From: Deltaproteobacteria bacterium RIFCSPLOWO2_02_FULL_50_16
GTDB taxonomy: Bacteria; UBA10199; 2-02-FULL-50-16
Assembly: GCA_001798715.1 (NCBI GenBank)
Contig: MGSF01000046.1
Coordinates: 1,515-38,632 of the forward strand
DNA: 37,118 nucleotides
Reading direction: 5' to 3'
The translations under genes and the position numbers were made by a program. The stretch's first letter is position 1. Every line of letters begins with the position of its first letter. The notes under the pieces are model-generated. The model did no database searches. It was not told the origin of the DNA and worked only from the letters and a program-made list of their open reading frames with translations. Shown in pieces: positions 9,163 to 16,965 of the stretch.

Positions 9163-11142
9163 ATGACACAAACCATCCTCAAGGCCGTTACAAAACCCTC
9201 CCTTCCCCCCCCTTTACCTACGGAAAAAAAATGGACGGTCGAGGACTCCTTAAATCTTTATAGTATTAAAAACTGGGGGGCCCATTATTTTACGGCGAAT
9301 GAAAAAGGGGAGATTGTTTGCTCCCCCATCCCGGGGGACGATCAAAGCATTTCCTTAATCTCCGTTATTGCCATCGCCAAGGAAATGGGGTTGAGCTTTC
9401 CGCTCCAGATCCGCTTTCAGGATCTCCTCCGCCATCGAGTCAAGGCCATCAATCTTGCCTTTCAAAAGGCCGTTGAAGAGCACAGATACAAAAACACATA
9501 CAAAGGGGTTTTTCCCATCAAGGTCAACCAGTTGAGGGAGGTTGTTGAAGAAATTCTTGATGCGGGTCGAGAATTTTCTCATGGCCTCGAAGTCGGAAGC
9601 AAACCTGAGCTCATGGCCGCACTGGCTATCAATGATAATCCTGAAAGCCTCATCATCTGCAATGGTTACAAGGACAACATTTTTATTCGCCTGGCCCTTT
9701 TAGGCCACAAGGTCGGACGTAGGGTGATTCTTGTTGTTGAAAAGATGGATGAGGTCCAGCGTATCATTGATGTCTCCAAACAAATGGAGATCGAGCCTAT
9801 TGTGGGCATTCGTGTCCGCCTTTCAAGCAAGAGTTCCGGCAAGTGGGCAGATTCGAGCGGAGATCTTGCCAAATTTGGTCTCAGCGCCTCTGAGGTCTTG
9901 GAGGCCTGGGAACTCCTCCAAGAAAATAATATGGGTCACTGCCTGAAACTTATCCATTTTCACATCGGTTCTCAAGTCCCTGATATTATGGTGATCAAAC
10001 AGGCCATACGGGAGGCCATTCGTTATTATGCCAAACTCTTTTTACTGGGGGCCTCGCTGGAATACATCGATGTCGGTGGCGGATTGGCGATCGACTATGA
10101 TGGAAGTCGCACGGCGTTTCACTCCTCCATGAATTACACCTTGGATGAATATGCCTCAACGATCGTCTACAATATCTCAGATGTCTGCGATGAAGAAAAA
10201 GTGCCCCATCCTCTGATTATTTCTGAGAGCGGACGATCCACAGTAGCTTATCATACCGTTTTGATCGTTGAGGCCTTTGCGAATGTGGAAAAGAGCCATG
10301 ATTCAAAACTCTTAAAGATTACAGCCGAAGACAAGGAACATAAAATCGTCAAAGATATCCTTTCCATTAAAAGAAAATTGCCTCAAAAAAAGAATGTGGT
10401 GGAACTCTACCACGCACTCGAACAAGTCCGCGCCGAGGCCGATCAGCTATTTAACGTGGGTCTCTTGGATCTTGTGACAAAGGCAAAAGTGGACAACCTT
10501 TATTGGATTGTTGCCGAAAGTATCGAACAAAGGTGTCAAAAGGATGGAGTTGTTTCAGAAGAGATTGACGAATTAAGTCAGCGCTTGAGTGACCAGTATA
10601 TTTGCAACTTTTCAATTTTTCAGTCTCTCCTGGATAATTGGGCGATTGATCAGCTCTTTCCCATCATACCGATCCATCGACTCAACGAACAACCCGATAC
10701 TCATGCCACACTTGTGGATATTACCTGTGATTCTGAAGGCAAGATCGACAATTTCATCGATCTTGAAGATGTCAAAAAATTCCTCCCCGTGCATACTATT
10801 GGTAAGGAACCCTATTATCTGGGCATCTTTCTCACGGGTGCCTACCAAGATATTTTAGGCGATCAGCATAATCTTTTTGGCCGGATCAATGAGGTCCATG
10901 TCTTTCTGGACAGCTCTGAGGAATGCGGATTTTATGTTGAGGAAGTCGTCCCTGGTTCTACCATCGAGCAAGTCCTGAACAATACTCAATATGACGCCAA
11001 TGACCTGGTGAGAAAATTTAAATTTATTATCGATACGGCTATCCGAAGTGACACCATCAGGCCGGCCTTGGGGATGCGACTTTTGGATGAATATCGGAAG
11101 GCCTTGTCCGATTACACCTATCTCTCCGACGGCCATTTCTAG
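9163..11142 (+). CDS. speA: Biosynthetic arginine decarboxylase (PLP, fold III)
   Basis: Converts arginine to agmatine for polyamine synthesis. The 659-aa length fits the SpeA family. The PLP-binding lysine lies in GVFPIKVNQLREVV (about residue 117), followed by SHGLEVGSKPEL, the alanine-racemase-like HFHIGSQ (about 266), the phosphate-binding DVGGGLAIDYDGS, and SESGRS. No signal peptide, so cytoplasmic. It stands alone between feoB and an opposing patatin gene, with a palindromic element starting 3 bp past its stop. No agmatine-processing gene is visible nearby. Confidence 0.96.
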   Translation: MTQTILKAVTKPSLPPPLPTEKKWTVEDSLNLYSIKNWGAHYFTANEKGEIVCSPIPGDDQSISLISVIAIAKEMGLSFPLQIRFQDLLRHRVKAINLAFQKAVEEHRYKNTYKGVFPIKVNQLREVVEEILDAGREFSHGLEVGSKPELMAALAINDNPESLIICNGYKDNIFIRLALLGHKVGRRVILVVEKMDEVQRIIDVSKQMEIEPIVGIRVRLSSKSSGKWADSSGDLAKFGLSASEVLEAWELLQENNMGHCLKLIHFHIGSQVPDIMVIKQAIREAIRYYAKLFLLGASLEYIDVGGGLAIDYDGSRTAFHSSMNYTLDEYASTIVYNISDVCDEEKVPHPLIISESGRSTVAYHTVLIVEAFANVEKSHDSKLLKITAEDKEHKIVKDILSIKRKLPQKKNVVELYHALEQVRAEADQLFNVGLLDLVTKAKVDNLYWIVAESIEQRCQKDGVVSEEIDELSQRLSDQYICNFSIFQSLLDNWAIDQLFPIIPIHRLNEQPDTHATLVDITCDSEGKIDNFIDLEDVKKFLPVHTIGKEPYYLGIFLTGAYQDILGDQHNLFGRINEVHVFLDSSEECGFYVEEVVPGSTIEQVLNNTQYDANDLVRKFKFIIDTAIRSDTIRPALGMRLLDEYRKALSDYTYLSDGHF

Positions 11143-11144
11143 TG

Positions 11145-11299
11145 ATCCTCGCAAAATACAGTACCATCTCCTGCGTTGCCCACTCATGTACTCTAGTCCC
11201 TTTAGGGATCGACCACTCCCTGCGTCCTAACCTTTCAGGTTAGGGCTCAGTCGGGCCTCAGCGGGCGCCTTGGATCTGGATACTGTCTTTTGCGAGGAT
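11145..11299. repeat. 155-bp carrier palindrome with 19-bp terminal inverted repeats
   Basis: The left end ATCCTCGCAAAATACAGTA matches the complement of the right end (TACTGTCTTTTGCGAGGAT) with one mismatch. Inside are the hairpin CCTAACCT-TTC-AGGTTAGG, a copy of the PxGT element (11185-11208), and GCGTTGCCCAC paired loosely with GGGCCTCAGCGGGCGCC. On the minus strand it contains AAGGCGCCCGCTGAGGCCCGA-like sequence, shared with the element at 36990-37118. It may terminate speA, but the structure is that of a non-autonomous mobile palindrome. Confidence 0.75.
11185..11208 (-). repeat. PxGT-type short palindromic element, copy 1
   Basis: The minus strand reads TCCCTAAAGGGACTAGAG followed by TACATG. 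The TCCC/GGGA stem has a short loop. It is the reference copy for the family found also at 15175, 15365, 17725 and 23816. In the frame used by ScpA it would encode IPKGTRVH, but no gene covers it here. Confidence 0.65.
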
Positions 11300-11321
11300 A
11301 AGATACTTGAGGACAAAACCC

Positions 11322-12581
11322 CTATGACAACAAAAATTCGATGATCTCTTCACGATGGGCCTCTGCATCATGGAAACCCAGTTCAAGGAGTTGATGGATA
11401 TAATTGGGCATAAAGGCCAGATAACTCAATGTATCCACTCCCGCTCCTGGATCAACATCAAACAACCGAAACAGCATTTTTTCAAAGGTCGTAAAATATT
11501 CTTTCTTCCGTGTATCCTCATAACATTCTGAAAAGAGCTCACTCACGTCTCGAGAAGGAAAGATCTGAAAAACCTTCATCTTTTTCAGGCCACGGTTGGC
11601 AATATCACCTTTAATCCCTTGCTCTTTCAGCCTATGATTTATTTTTTCAAGGTAATCTTTGCCATACACCTTTTCACTCCACTCAATAATCCGGTTGATG
11701 CGACGCAACTGTTCAACGTCATATTGGAGACGATCCAAAAAGAATGAATTCATGACTTTTCCCACGATCTGTCCCAGTGAGGGCTCCTGATTGGGGACCA
11801 GGATATGATGATATTGCTCTCCGGGTTGATAAATGTGATGAAGACCAATAATCATTATTTTCCCCGCCCCCAATTGAATGGCCGGAGACATCGGGGTGTT
11901 CAGCCTCAGGCTTCCATCGATGTAATAATTGTGCTTGACCTTGACGGCCGGAAAAATGAGAGGAATAGCCCCGGAGGCCATGACGTGGACCACGCTCAAA
12001 CGTGTGTCATAGTGGGTATATTCACCGGAGTAGATCACATTGGGACGCTTCTGAATAAACAATTCCATCCGTCCTGTAGAGACATTGGTGGCTGTCACTG
12101 AAACAGCGGCAAGGATACCTTTTTTCAGATTATGCCCTATGTCTTTAAATGAAATAATCGAATGTAGATATTGGGGGAGGGGAGATGTGTCGAAAAAGCC
12201 CTTAAAATGTGCCGCCCCCTTTTTTTCTTGGTCCTTCTTATGAAGATTGAATAAATTGATTGAAATGCCCTTAGCCGTCCTCGAGAGGAGGGACCCCAAG
12301 GCCCCAAAGTGTCTCTTATAAATCTTGTCCTGATCGACATGTTCCCATAGATACCGAAGCCTTTGCCCTTGTTCGAAGGGTTGATGGGCCATGGAGGCCA
12401 TAAAACAGGTATTGATCGCCCCCACAGAAGAACCGCATTGCACTTCAAAGGTCTTTTGTCCCCCATGCCTCTCATGGATTTGCGTGCGAATATAATTGAT
12501 GACCCCGGCTTCATAAGCCCCACGCACCCCCCCTCCGGAGAGAACAAGGGCCATTCTTTGTGGGTTCTTGGGCTCCCTCAT
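11322..12581 (-). CDS. Patatin-like phospholipase
   Basis: Patatin/RssA-type acyl hydrolase of 419 aa. The oxyanion-hole loop GGGVRGAYEAG lies at residues 16-26, the nucleophile in GSSVGAIN (GxSxG, Ser52) and the dyad aspartate in YYIDGSLRL (about 220). The C-terminal 150 residues are outside the catalytic core and do not resemble anything I can name. No signal peptide, so probably cytosolic or peripheral. An AGAGG ribosome binding site precedes the ATG. It is transcribed divergently from hemN with only 53 bp between them. The substrate cannot be told from the sequence. Confidence 0.9.
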   Translation of the reverse strand: MREPKNPQRMALVLSGGGVRGAYEAGVINYIRTQIHERHGGQKTFEVQCGSSVGAINTCFMASMAHQPFEQGQRLRYLWEHVDQDKIYKRHFGALGSLLSRTAKGISINLFNLHKKDQEKKGAAHFKGFFDTSPLPQYLHSIISFKDIGHNLKKGILAAVSVTATNVSTGRMELFIQKRPNVIYSGEYTHYDTRLSVVHVMASGAIPLIFPAVKVKHNYYIDGSLRLNTPMSPAIQLGAGKIMIIGLHHIYQPGEQYHHILVPNQEPSLGQIVGKVMNSFFLDRLQYDVEQLRRINRIIEWSEKVYGKDYLEKINHRLKEQGIKGDIANRGLKKMKVFQIFPSRDVSELFSECYEDTRKKEYFTTFEKMLFRLFDVDPGAGVDTLSYLAFMPNYIHQLLELGFHDAEAHREEIIEFLLS

Positions 12582-12634
12582 TGACGGCCTCTATATAATT
12601 GGGATAGGGTCATGGTCCTAGGATACATCTTATC

Positions 12635-14014
12635 ATGAATACGCAACTAATTGAACTCCTTAAAAAATACGATGTCCCGGCCCCACGTTATACCAGCTAT
12701 CCCACCGTTCCCGTGTGGACGGAAAAGATAGGGGCCGGAGATTATGGCCAAAAACTGGAAAATCTAAGGACGGGAGAAGCACTTTCTCTTTATTATCATT
12801 TACCTTTTTGTGAACGACTCTGTCACTTTTGCGGTTGCATGCAGGTCATCACTCAGAGAAGAGAGCGCTCCCAGGAATACACGGACGTCCTCCTCTCCGA
12901 GATGGAACTTGTGGCAGGGCACATTCCTCCCTCTGTCCGGGATGTCTGTCAGATCCAGTTGGGGGGGGGAACCCCCAATTTTTTCAAGCCCGAAGAGATT
13001 GAAACGATCCTCCGGCACATTCACAAGCACTTTCATGTCCTCCCCGATGCCGAGATCGCAATCGAAATGCATCCCAAGACCAGCACTGAGTCCTTTTGTG
13101 ACAAACTAAGAGAATTGAAATTTAACAGAATCTCTTTAGGCATCCAGGACTTTGATCCAAAAGTTCAAGAATTAATTTACCGTTTTCAATCCTATGAAAC
13201 GACCCGGAAGATGATCGATTATCTCCGTGGTCTGGGTTTCGATGCCTTTAATTTTGATCTCATTTATGGTCTGCCGGGACAAAGTCTAAAAGGCTGGAGT
13301 AAGACATTGGATCGGGTTTTGGGTCTTCGACCCAATCGACTCGCCATCTATAGTTATGCCCATGTTCCTTGGGTCCGTCCCGTGCAACGTTCTTTTAAAG
13401 ATTCGGACATCCCCCCTGCCGAGATGAAGCTCAAACTTTTTGAAAAGGCCTACACGACCTTGACCGAAAATGGCTACCGCCACATCGGGATGGATCACTT
13501 TGCCTTGAAAGATGATGGATTGAGCACCGCCTTGGAAGAGGGGACAATTCATCGTAATTTCATGGGTTACTCAACCAAGGCCCATGCCCATCAAATTGGT
13601 TTTGGGATGAGCTCCATTTCTTTTGCCGGGGGTCACTATTTTCAAAACTCCAAAGAACTCCCTGCCTATTATGAGGCCATAAAAAGAGGGGAGTTGGCTA
13701 CTTTTCGCGGCTATCTTCTCAATCATGAGGACCGGCTTCGTCGGGATCTCATCACCCAAATTATGTGCCGTTCGTCCGTCGACATCGAGGCCTTTGAAAA
13801 AAAGTGGCAGATCCAATTTCAGACCCATTTCGCCGATAATATCCCTCTTTTATCGGAAATGATGGCGGATCAGCTTGTCTCTATCAATCACAATGAACTT
13901 CGTGCCACAAATTATGGTGTGCTTTTGCTAAGAAATATTGCCATGGCCTTTGATCCCTATCTTCAAAGAGTTAAGGAAGGGGCAAAAAATCCTGTTTTTT
14001 CACGATCGGTCTAA
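12635..14014 (+). CDS. hemN: Oxygen-independent coproporphyrinogen III oxidase
   Basis: Radical SAM enzyme that decarboxylates coproporphyrinogen III to protoporphyrinogen IX without oxygen. The cluster motif is C59-x3-C63-x2-C66-x-C68 (CERLCHFCGC), the true HemN pattern rather than that of the HemW-like relatives. Other family segments are the N-terminal YDVPAPRYTSYPTVPVW, QLGGGTPNF and the C-terminal HemN domain. Length 459 aa is normal. hemH follows 3 bp downstream, so the last steps of haem synthesis are co-transcribed, consistent with haem made under low oxygen. Confidence 0.96.
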   Translation: MNTQLIELLKKYDVPAPRYTSYPTVPVWTEKIGAGDYGQKLENLRTGEALSLYYHLPFCERLCHFCGCMQVITQRRERSQEYTDVLLSEMELVAGHIPPSVRDVCQIQLGGGTPNFFKPEEIETILRHIHKHFHVLPDAEIAIEMHPKTSTESFCDKLRELKFNRISLGIQDFDPKVQELIYRFQSYETTRKMIDYLRGLGFDAFNFDLIYGLPGQSLKGWSKTLDRVLGLRPNRLAIYSYAHVPWVRPVQRSFKDSDIPPAEMKLKLFEKAYTTLTENGYRHIGMDHFALKDDGLSTALEEGTIHRNFMGYSTKAHAHQIGFGMSSISFAGGHYFQNSKELPAYYEAIKRGELATFRGYLLNHEDRLRRDLITQIMCRSSVDIEAFEKKWQIQFQTHFADNIPLLSEMMADQLVSINHNELRATNYGVLLLRNIAMAFDPYLQRVKEGAKNPVFSRSV

Positions 14015-14017
14015 ATC

Positions 14018-14959
14018 ATGAAGGGACTCCTCCTCATCAATCTCGGAACCCCCGAGACCCCCACCAAAAAAGACTTGCGTTGCTATCTGAAGGAATTTCT
14101 TTCCGACCCACGAGTGATGGATATCCACCCCCTGGTGCGTTGGATGATCCTGAATCTTTTTATTCTTCCCTTCAGGTCAAAAAAATCGGCAGCGGCTTAT
14201 CGGAAAATATGGACAGGGCGGGGATCTCCTTTATTATTTTACTTGAAGGATCTGAAGGCACAGGTCTCATCGCTTTTGGGTGAGGAGTATGTCGTGGAAA
14301 TAGGCATGCGCTACGGATCTCCCTCCATGGGTTTAGGCCTAGCCAAACTCATAGGGCAGGGCGTGACCTCCATTGATATCCTTCCCCTCTATCCACAATA
14401 TTCCTTTTCGACCACAGGCTCTACCGTCAACCAACTGCAAAAGATATCCGCCGACCACCCCGACTGGCCCCCCATCCGCATTCTGCCTCCTTTTTATAAT
14501 CACCCAGGTTACATCGACGCCCTCTCTCAATTGATCCGAGATAACACACGCTCACCCGATCATGTCCTTTTTAGCTTTCATGGCCTCCCCAAGAAACAAA
14601 TTCAAAAAGGGGACCCCTATCAATCTCAATGCATATGGACCGCCAAGACGCTTGCTCGAAAACTGGGGTTGTCCAGTGATCTCTATTCCATTGTTTTTCA
14701 ATCCCGCTTAGGATGGAATTCGTGGATCCAACCCTTCACAGACCAAGAGATCGTCCGTCTGGCTCAATCAGGCAAAAAGAGGCTCACTATTGTCATGCCT
14801 TCCTTTATAGCGGACTGTTTGGAAACCCTAGAGGAAATCGGGATTCGTGCCAAAGAGACGGCCCTGGCCCATGGGGTAGAGTCCTTTAATATCGTTCCCT
14901 GCCTCAATACCCATCCCCTTTGGATCAAGGCCGTCTGTCAGATGGTACGCTCATCATAA
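14018..14959 (+). CDS. hemH: Ferrochelatase
   Basis: Inserts Fe(II) into porphyrin, the terminal haem-synthesis step. Family marks are the opening LLLINLGTPETPT, YPQYSFSTTGST, the active-site histidine in FSFHGLPKKQ (about residue 187), FQSRLGWNSWIQP and the PSFIADCLETLEEIG segment holding the conserved acidic residues. At 313 aa it is a complete class I enzyme. It starts 3 bp after hemN. FeoAB and Mrp upstream are consistent with iron supply, but they are not in the same operon. Confidence 0.96.
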   Translation: MKGLLLINLGTPETPTKKDLRCYLKEFLSDPRVMDIHPLVRWMILNLFILPFRSKKSAAAYRKIWTGRGSPLLFYLKDLKAQVSSLLGEEYVVEIGMRYGSPSMGLGLAKLIGQGVTSIDILPLYPQYSFSTTGSTVNQLQKISADHPDWPPIRILPPFYNHPGYIDALSQLIRDNTRSPDHVLFSFHGLPKKQIQKGDPYQSQCIWTAKTLARKLGLSSDLYSIVFQSRLGWNSWIQPFTDQEIVRLAQSGKKRLTIVMPSFIADCLETLEEIGIRAKETALAHGVESFNIVPCLNTHPLWIKAVCQMVRSS

Positions 14960-15174
14960 TCCCCTTGATTATCAATAGATTATTAGACCCTCCCATAGAA
15001 GCCTTCCCTGACACCCAATAGAGGAGGGATCCTTTTAGGGGTCTTGCTGTTGGCCAAGGGATCAAGCCTTCATTTGTTTACATAATATATCTTATGCGAC
15101 TATTTGGCGACCATGAAGGGTCTCATAGAACTCTAAAATGGTTATGAGTAAGATCGCCCTACTACACAAAGGAC

Positions 15175-15207
15175 CATGTACTTCTAATCCTCTAGTTCCT
15201 TCAGGGA
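15175..15207 (-). repeat. PxGT-type element, copy 2
   Basis: The minus strand reads TCCCTGAAGGAACTAGAG, then an 8-bp insertion, then GTACATG. The stem is partly decayed compared with the copy at 11185. It sits in non-coding DNA; the frame used by other copies would read FPEGTRGLEVHG. Confidence 0.55.
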
Positions 15208-15364
15208 AAAGAAATGAAACAAGGATAAAAATAAAAAATCTCACATAATGAAAAAAATGGATGTTCGCATTGAGGTACAGGCACAACACAAGCACCTCTT
15301 TCGACATTATAGCTAGAGATCACAATCCATGAGACCAGAGAGACAATTCACAAAGCAAACTGAT

Positions 15365-15396
15365 CATGTGTACGTGTATACACGTCCCTTCAGGGC
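15365..15396 (-). repeat. PxGT-type element, copy 3 (GTGTA variant)
   Basis: The minus strand reads GCCCTGAAGGGACGTGTATA followed by CACGTACACATG. It shares the alternating purine-pyrimidine tail with the copy at the start of the GMC oxidoreductase gene (23816-23862), so these two form a subfamily (P-x-G-T-C frame). No gene is attached to it here. Confidence 0.55.
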
Positions 15397-15544
15397 AAAG
15401 AAAAAATAAACGTTAAAAAAATATGAAAAACCAAAAGATAAAAAATAAGTTTATTTAAAAAATCAATAAGCTACGCAAAATAAGAAAAATGACAAATAAC
15501 CAAATAATACAAGATGTTAGGAGTGATGTAGAGAGGGGGAAAAG

Positions 15545-15576
15545 AAAAAACCCCGGATTCAGAGTCCGGGGTTTTT
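15545..15576 (-). terminator. Intrinsic terminator of the micro-ORF transcript
   Basis: The stem CCCCGGA / TCCGGGG (15551-15571) is followed on the minus strand by TTTTTTCTTTTC. T-runs lie on both sides, so it could act in both directions. It lies 31 bp after the stop of the Lys-rich micro-ORF and would give a transcript of about 130 nt. Confidence 0.85.
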
Positions 15577-15601
15577 CAATCTTTCGCTTTTAAGAAGACT
15601 C

Positions 15602-15649
15602 TTACTTTTTCTTTTTCTTCTTAGCAGCCTTCTTTTTCTTTTTCGCCAT
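15602..15649 (-). CDS. 15-aa lysine-rich micropeptide MAKKKKKAAKKKKKK
   Basis: Too short for the ORF track, but it has every expression signal. A consensus-like promoter (TTGACT-17 bp-TATAAT) lies upstream, GGAGGG sits 5 bp before the ATG, and the 15 codons end in TAA, 31 bp before a strong terminator. The product is 11 or more lysines around two alanines, with AAA and AAG alternating. I do not recognise a family. Possible roles are a nucleic-acid-binding polycation, a translation-arrest leader (poly-lysine stalls in the ribosome tunnel), or a small RNA with incidental coding. The organisation as a monocistronic unit is seen; the function is unknown. Confidence 0.7.
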   Translation of the reverse strand: MAKKKKKAAKKKKKK

Positions 15650-15682
15650 GAGTTCCCTCCTTATTGTTAAGAACTAGTAAGA

Positions 15683-15711
15683 ATTATATTTAATTTCACT
15701 AAAATAGTCAA
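15683..15711 (-). promoter_or_regulatory. Consensus-like sigma-70 promoter of the micro-ORF
   Basis: On the minus strand TTGACT (15706-15711), a spacer of exactly 17 bp and a perfect TATAAT (15683-15688). This is the best sigma-70 match I see in the window. Expected start near 15676, leaving a leader of about 26 nt with GGAGGG before the micro-ORF. Confidence 0.8.
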
Positions 15712-15817
15712 CTATTTATTTATCATTTGACAAAATTTTAGAACTTTGATCTCTCTTTTTTTCTTTTTTTTCCTTCAAGGTATTTTTTCCGATTCAATTT
15801 TCAAATAAATTTACATA

Positions 15818-15846
15818 TTGACTGAAAAAAACAATACCACTATGGT
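15818..15846 (+). promoter_or_regulatory. Promoter of the initiator tRNA gene
   Basis: TTGACT (15818-15823), 17-bp spacer, TATGGT (15841-15846). The start would be near 15853, about 54 nt upstream of the mature tRNA 5' end, a normal leader length for a monocistronic tRNA gene. Confidence 0.65.
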
Positions 15847-15906
15847 GCCTCTCACTATTTTCTTCCACTTCTCATATTCAATGTGATTGTTGGAGGCAAT
15901 ATTGAT

Positions 15907-15980
15907 CGCGGGGTGGAGCAGTCTGGTAGCTCGCCGGGCTCATAACCCGGAGGTCACTGGTTCAAATCCAGTCCCCGCAA
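15907..15980 (+). tRNA. Initiator tRNA-fMet (CAT)
   Basis: A 74-nt cloverleaf with anticodon CAT. Initiator features are visible: the C1-A72 mismatch (acceptor arms CGCGGGG / CCCCGCA) and three consecutive G-C pairs in the anticodon stem (CCGGG-CTCATAA-CCCGG). The T arm is ACTGG-TTCAAAT-CCAGT. The encoded 3' end is A73 followed by CAT, so CCA is not encoded and must be added post-transcriptionally. It has its own promoter and no flanking tRNA genes. There is no sign of an integrated element using it as an attachment site. Confidence 0.95.
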
Positions 15981-15985
15981 CATCA

Positions 15986-16161
15986 CTTTGTTAGTTTGCG
16001 GGCACTTTACGTGCCCGCAAACGTTACAAAGGGATTGTCCCGTTTCACAACGTGAAACGGGGCCAAAGAACAAAAAGTTATAAAGAATTTCACGTCACCG
16101 TCCCGCCTTTGGCGGGACCGCGATAGGAAGAAAACCTTTTTAAGTTTCACCTTCGGTGAAA
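15986..16161. repeat. Cluster of four perfect hairpins after the tRNA
   Basis: Four unrelated inverted repeats follow each other: GTTTGCGGGCAC-TTTAC-GTGCCCGCAAAC (15994-16022, with an outer CTTTGT/ACAAAG extension from 15986 to 16031), CCCGTTTCAC-AAC-GTGAAACGGG (16039-16061), GTCCCGCC-TTT-GGCGGGAC (16100-16118) and TTTCACC-TTC-GGTGAAA (16145-16161). Only the first is well placed as a tRNA terminator, and none is followed by a T-run. Stems 2 and 4 share TTTCAC. This 200-bp gap between the tRNA and scpB holds no gene. Confidence 0.8.
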
Positions 16162-16182
16162 ATCTGGCAAACCGTACGAGGT

Positions 16183-16965
16183 TCAACTCTCCACCCTATT
16201 CTCCCCCTCGACACCCTCTTCCTCTTTTTGATCCGAAAGTGTCTCTGAAATGTTCCTATCCATGCTTCGCAATCCCTTCATTTCCTCTTCGAGATTTTCG
16301 ATGGATTTCTTTTCCTGTTCCTCAATGACCATCAGGGTCTCTTCCGAGGTGATAAGATCCTTGATAGGGACCTGATTGGCCAGAGATTCTGCCTTGCCCT
16401 CTTCTTTAATCAGATTTTCAAAGTCCTTGAGAGGGGGGAGATCAGAGAGATTTTTAAGACCAAAGATTTCCAAGAACTCCCTGGATGTTCCATAAATAAG
16501 GGGATTTCCTGGTTCTTCCTTTTTACCAAGAATACGTATCAGGCGACGTTCGAGCAAACTCCGCAACACCCACCCACTATCCACACCCCTAATATCCTCA
16601 ATCTCAGGTCGTGTCATAGGCTGCTTATAGGCAATGATGGAGAGCGTCTCCAATGCTGGGGTGCTTAAACGTGACGGGAGGGGTTTGTTCAGCAACTGAA
16701 TCCAGGAAGAAAACTGCTTTTGCGTCCGAAATTGATAACCCCCGGAAACCTCCGAAAGACAAAGCCCCCTCTTGTTATTTGAATAATCTCCTTCAAGGGA
16801 TTGAAGGGCTTCTTTTATCTCCTCATTTGTCGGACATTCCCGCCCCTCGGTACGCCACAGGGCGTGTCCCTCTTCAGAAATCAAAAGATTGGAAATGTGC
16901 ATGAATGAAAGAGGTGATTCAGAAATGTAAATAAGGGCTTCAATAAGTGATTTCAGGTATTCCAT
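16183..16965 (-). CDS. scpB: Segregation and condensation protein B
   Basis: Winged-helix partner of the SMC-ScpA complex that compacts and segregates the chromosome. The N-terminal ScpB core is clear: KSLIEALIYISESPLS, then LSTPALETLSIIAYKQPMTRPEIEDIRGVDS and LRSLLERRLIRILGKKEEPGNPLIYGTS. After about residue 175 the protein continues as an acidic, Glu/Lys-rich, probably disordered tail (to 260 aa) that is longer than in many homologues. The start overlaps the end of scpA by 26 bp, so the two are translationally coupled. Confidence 0.94.
   Translation of the reverse strand: MEYLKSLIEALIYISESPLSFMHISNLLISEEGHALWRTEGRECPTNEEIKEALQSLEGDYSNNKRGLCLSEVSGGYQFRTQKQFSSWIQLLNKPLPSRLSTPALETLSIIAYKQPMTRPEIEDIRGVDSGWVLRSLLERRLIRILGKKEEPGNPLIYGTSREFLEIFGLKNLSDLPPLKDFENLIKEEGKAESLANQVPIKDLITSEETLMVIEEQEKKSIENLEEEMKGLRSMDRNISETLSDQKEEEGVEGENRVES

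Larger units (their letters stand above)
14960..15544. other. Gene-poor stretch downstream of hemH
   Basis: No convincing gene. AGACCC (14984 region) and GGGGTCTT (about 15037) with GGAGGG between could form an irregular terminator for hemH. Two PxGT-family repeats lie at 15175-15207 and 15365-15396. From about 15400 to 15530 the plus strand becomes very A-rich (runs of AAAA), unlike the rest of the window. The 71-aa minus-strand ORF 15092-15307 has no ribosome binding site and is partly made of repeat sequence, so I do not call it a gene. Confidence 0.5.

Noticed and set aside
15092-15307. 71-aa minus-strand ORF downstream of hemH
   Set aside because: No ribosome binding site or promoter; part of it (FPEGTRGLEVHG) is simply a PxGT repeat read in the usual frame. 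A decayed gene carrying the repeat cannot be excluded.
15986-16161. Hairpin cluster as a CRISPR array
   Set aside because: The stems differ from one another, there is no constant repeat with regular spacers, and no cas genes are in the window.
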